Source: Oxalobacter sp.
Lineage (GTDB): Bacteria; Pseudomonadota; Gammaproteobacteria; Burkholderiales; Burkholderiaceae_D
Direction: 5' to 3'
Assembly (NCBI GenBank): GCA_012512465.1
Contig: JAAZED010000276.1
Location: 1 to 10,489, forward strand
Length of the DNA stretch: 10,489 nucleotides
A program made the position numbers and the translations under genes. Of this stretch, positions 8,383 through 10,489 are shown piece after piece (position 1 is the stretch's first letter; every line of letters begins with the position of its first letter). The notes beneath the pieces are model-generated. The model saw only the letters and a program-made list of their open reading frames with translations, was not told where the DNA came from and made no database searches.

Positions 8383-9519
8383 CAGTTCCTCCGCTCCTCA
8401 ATTTCCAGCCACATCCTGTCAACGTAGGATCGGACCAGGTCATGGTATCGTTCATCCGTCAGCAAGAAGGCATCATGCCCGTGCGGCGCGTCAATATCCG
8501 CGTAGGTCACTTCCCGCCGGTTATCAATCAGCGCCTTGACGATTGCCCGGCTGGCATCGGAAGAAAAACGCCAGTCCGTTGTGAATGATGCCAGCAAAAA
8601 TTTTGCCTGCGTGCCTGCCAGTGCCCTGGTCAGGTCACCATCGTAAGGTGCTGCGGGATCAAAATAATCCAGCGCCCGGGTAATCAGCAGATAGGTATTG
8701 GCGTCAAAATAGGAAGAGAACTTGTCGCCCTGGTAATGCAGATAGGATTCGATTTCGAACTCCACACCAAACCCGAAATGATACTGGCCCGAACGCAGCA
8801 TGCGGCCGAATTTTTCGGACATGTCCACATTGGAAAGATACGTGATGTGGCCTATCATGCGCGCCACGCGCAAACCGTTTTTCGGCAGGACACCATACGC
8901 ATAAAAATCGCCGCCGTGAAAATCCGGATCGGTCAGAATCGCCTGGCGGGCCACATCATTAAAGGCAATATTCTGGGCTGAGCTTGGCTGTCGATGCAAT
9001 AGCAATACAGTGTTCGAGCCGGGCCGGAAACATCATGCTCCACGCCAGCGCCTGCATCCCCCCCAGAGAACCACCCATCACGGCAGCAAATTTCCGTATG
9101 CCCAGCACATCAGCAAGACGGGCCTGTGACTGCACCCAGTCTTCAACGGTGACAACAGGAAAACCATGTCCATAAGGCTTGCCCGTTTCGGGATTGATAT
9201 GCATCGGCCCCGTAGAACCAAAGCAGGAGCCCAGGTTATTCACGCCGATGACAAAAAAACGGTTGGTATCAACCGGCTTTCCCGGTCCAACCATGTTGTC
9301 CCACCAGCCAATGTTATTAGGCTGATCCTCATAATACCCGGCCACATGGTGTGAGGCATTCAACGCATGACAGATCAGTATCGCATTCGATTTATCCGCG
9401 TTGAGCGTTCCGTAGGTCTCATAGACCAGCGTGTAATTGGCAATCAATGCGCCGCTTTGCAAACGCAAAGGCTCATCAAAATCAATTGACCGGGCAGTTA
9501 CCGCTCCAACAGAAGTCAT
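8382..9519 (-). pseudogene. metX: homoserine O-acyltransferase MetX, interrupted by a frameshift
   Basis: Alpha/beta-hydrolase that acylates homoserine, the first committed step of methionine synthesis; MetX proteins partnered with MetW in betaproteobacteria are usually assigned as O-succinyltransferases. The N-terminal frame, starting at ATG 9519, contains [21 protein letters not shown] and the nucleophile elbow [10 protein letters not shown] with Ser151. It then runs off after IASTAKLS into a TAA at 8961-8959. The C-terminal frame resumes with [15 protein letters not shown] and carries the Asp of TTDWRF and the His of PHGHDAFLL. Relative to the family sequence KLSAQN, two bases are missing near 8979-8984; adding them gives a normal 379-residue MetX. 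No slippery site is visible. This is either a disabling mutation or a sequencing or assembly error. The start is also uncertain: GTG 9534 and even CTG 9546, four bases after GGAAGG, are in frame. It is first in a SAM-regulated operon with metW and ampG. Confidence 0.85.
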
Positions 9520-9569
9520 GTATTCGTCTTGCACCCTGAAAAACAGCGTGCCTTCCTTTTTATTTCATG

Positions 9570-9608
9570 AAAAAACAAAGCCCGAAAGCAGCGGACCTGT
9601 CGGGCTTG
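9570..9608 (-). terminator. intrinsic terminator in the metX leader (riboswitch expression platform)
   Basis: On the minus strand, AAGCCCGA (9607-9600) pairs with TCGGGCTT (9585-9578), eight base pairs with a 14-base loop, followed by TG and a run of six T (9575-9570). It lies about 50 bases upstream of the metX ATG and about 14 bases after the riboswitch aptamer core. It could also end ptsI transcripts. Its 5' strand overlaps a possible antiterminator hairpin (9617-9604), as expected for a transcriptional riboswitch. Confidence 0.8.
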
Positions 9609-9612
9609 TTTT

Positions 9613-9688
9613 CAAGCTCGCTTTAGCCGCATTTATTTCGGGGACATCCCCCTGCGCCCGCAAGCTGAATTGTTCAAATCGGCGCAAC
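9613..9688 (-). ncRNA. SAM-II-type (metA motif) riboswitch upstream of metX
   Basis: Minus-strand RNA that fits the SAM-II aptamer, which binds S-adenosylmethionine through an H-type pseudoknot. P1 is UGCGCC (9686-9681) with GGCGCA (9658-9653). Loop 1 begins GAUUUGAAC and ends CUUGC, like known SAM-II loops. After P1 comes a small extra hairpin, GGGG-AUGU-CCCC (9651-9640), then the A-rich AUAAA (9636-9632) and the conserved core GCUAAAG (9627-9621). The bases after the core can pair back to loop 1 (for example 9621-9615 with 9666-9660, seven pairs with one G-U), although the exact pseudoknot register is uncertain. A promoter immediately upstream and an intrinsic terminator immediately downstream, followed by metX, make the assignment strong. 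The motif match is from memory of the family consensus; no covariance-model search was run. Confidence 0.8.
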
Positions 9689-9694
9689 AGTACA

Positions 9695-9723
9695 AGCATA
9701 ACGAAGTCATCGCCCAGCGTCAA
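9695..9723 (-). promoter_or_regulatory. sigma-70-like promoter of the metX-metW-ampG operon
   Basis: On the minus strand, TTGACG (9723-9718, five of six to the -35 consensus), a 17-base spacer, and TATGCT (9700-9695, four of six to the -10 consensus). Transcription would begin near 9691-9688, directly before P1 of the riboswitch, so essentially the whole leader is riboswitch. It starts about 20 bases after the ptsI stop. Confidence 0.75.
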
Positions 9724-9743
9724 ACCACAGAAGAAAAAAAGCG

Positions 9744-10489
9744 TTACACGGCTGCAGGCAACTGCCTGACTTTCTCAACAGCCCGCTCGATCGCATCCGG
9801 CTCTCCCAGACTCAATATTCTTTTTACCCTGGGTGCAAGCTCTTTTAAGCTGGCATTGAGAATTTCCTGCTTCACCGTCAAAAGCTGGGTGGAGTGCATG
9901 GAAAACTCCCTCAACCCCATGCCGAGCAAAAGCCGCGTCATGGCAGGATCTCCTGCAAGCTCACCACAGATGGATACCGGCAAACCAGCCTTCGCACCCG
10001 CCCTGATGACCGTTGACAACATGGTCAGAATCGCCGGATGCAAGGGATTGTACAAATGGGCCACTTCCGGATCTACGCGGTCAATCGCCAGGGAATACTG
10101 GATCAGGTCATTGGTACCGATCGACAGAAAATCCAGGCGACTGGTAAACATGGACAAGGCAAAAATCGCCGCCGGCACTTCAACCATGGCGCCAATAGGA
10201 ATATTCGGGTCAAACTTCACCTTTTCGGCCTTCAATTGCGATTTGGCCTGCTCAATCATCGCCAGCGACTGGTCAATCTCAAAAGCATGCACCAGCATCG
10301 GAATCAGCAGCTTTACCGGACCAAAAGCCGATGCCCTGAGGATAGCGCGTAATTGCGTCAGGAAAAGCTCCGGCTCCGCAAGGCAAAAACGGATAGCACG
10401 CTTGCCCAGTGCCGGGTTCAGCACACTGAAATCAGAAATGCCGATCGGCTTGTCTGCACCGATATCCAGCGTACGGATCGTCACAGGAC
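9744..10489 (-). CDS. ptsI: PTS Enzyme I (phosphoenolpyruvate-protein phosphotransferase), C-terminal part
   Basis: Transfers phosphate from phosphoenolpyruvate to HPr, the first step of the phosphotransferase system. Only the C-terminal PEP-binding TIM-barrel domain, about 248 residues, is in the window; the frame is open at the right edge and the start and phospho-His domain lie outside. Visible active-site pieces, in order, are LDIGADKP, the PEP-binding Arg in KRAIRF, LRAILRASAFG, the metal-ligand Glu in AMVEVPAA, the SIGTNDLIQYSLAIDR motif with metal-ligand Asp, the catalytic Cys in SICGELAGDP, and LLGMGLREFSMHS. These match E. coli PtsI closely. In betaproteobacteria PtsI usually belongs to an incomplete PTS with regulatory roles; HPr and an EIIA would be expected next to it outside the window. 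A run of seven T starts just after the stop, but no hairpin directly precedes it, so ptsI transcripts may end at the metX leader terminator. Confidence 0.95.
   Translation of the reverse strand, partial: PVTIRTLDIGADKPIGISDFSVLNPALGKRAIRFCLAEPELFLTQLRAILRASAFGPVKLLIPMLVHAFEIDQSLAMIEQAKSQLKAEKVKFDPNIPIGAMVEVPAAIFALSMFTSRLDFLSIGTNDLIQYSLAIDRVDPEVAHLYNPLHPAILTMLSTVIRAGAKAGLPVSICGELAGDPAMTRLLLGMGLREFSMHSTQLLTVKQEILNASLKELAPRVKRILSLGEPDAIERAVEKVRQLPAAV

Noticed and set aside
7849..8427. A 192-codon plus-strand open frame opposite metW.
   Set aside because: Antisense shadow of metW and the metX end; composition is unlike a real protein and there is no initiation signal.
8976..8986. Programmed ribosomal frameshifting as the explanation for the split metX.
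   Set aside because: No slippery heptamer, no stop or rare codon at the shift point and no stimulatory structure seen; a +1 shift would also drop the conserved Leu of KLSAQN, whereas a two-base deletion explains both frame and length.
9571..9769. A plus-strand open frame across the ptsI-metX gap with a protein-like stretch (FGDIPLRPQAELF and QQYKHNEVIAQRQ).
   Set aside because: It has no start codon with a ribosome binding site, runs antisense into ptsI, and its body is the complement of the riboswitch, whose structural conservation explains the sequence better.
9744..9775. A separate ptsI terminator formed by a small inverted repeat (CAGGC with GCCTG) and the T run after the stop.
   Set aside because: The short repeat ends some 18 bases before the T run, too far for an intrinsic terminator.

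Overview
The window is a chromosomal stretch of ordinary-looking bacterial housekeeping genes with roughly balanced base composition. The proteins (MetX/MetW pair, PtsI, gpm-envC-ctpA order) point to a betaproteobacterium of the order Burkholderiales. I would guess an Oxalobacteraceae member such as Oxalobacter, but that is an impression from the protein sequences and not a database result. I see no mobile element, CRISPR array, tRNA or rRNA.

Left part, + strand (1-4441): the 3' part of gpmA (phosphoglycerate mutase), then a tightly packed group envC (amidase activator with a degenerate LytM domain) - ctpA (S41 C-terminal processing protease) - moeB/thiF-like adenylyltransferase. The last gene converges on pyrE and overlaps its 3' end by 35 bases.

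Middle, - strand (4407-6502): pyrE (orotate phosphoribosyltransferase), and a free-standing trpB (tryptophan synthase beta) that has its own sigma-70-like promoter and a textbook intrinsic terminator. No trpA or trpF is adjacent.

Right part, - strand (6530-10489): an overlapping operon metX-metW-ampG, preceded by the end of ptsI (PTS Enzyme I). The ptsI-metX gap is the most interesting stretch. It holds a good sigma-70-like promoter, an RNA that matches the SAM-II (metA-type) riboswitch layout with an extra hairpin, a possible antiterminator hairpin, and an intrinsic terminator just before metX. The simplest reading is that S-adenosylmethionine shuts off metX-metW-ampG by transcription termination.

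The metX reading frame is broken in the middle by a net two-base deletion relative to the family. The catalytic Ser lies in one frame and the catalytic Asp/His in the other. This is either a real lesion or a sequence error, and it sits in an operon whose regulation and partner gene look intact.
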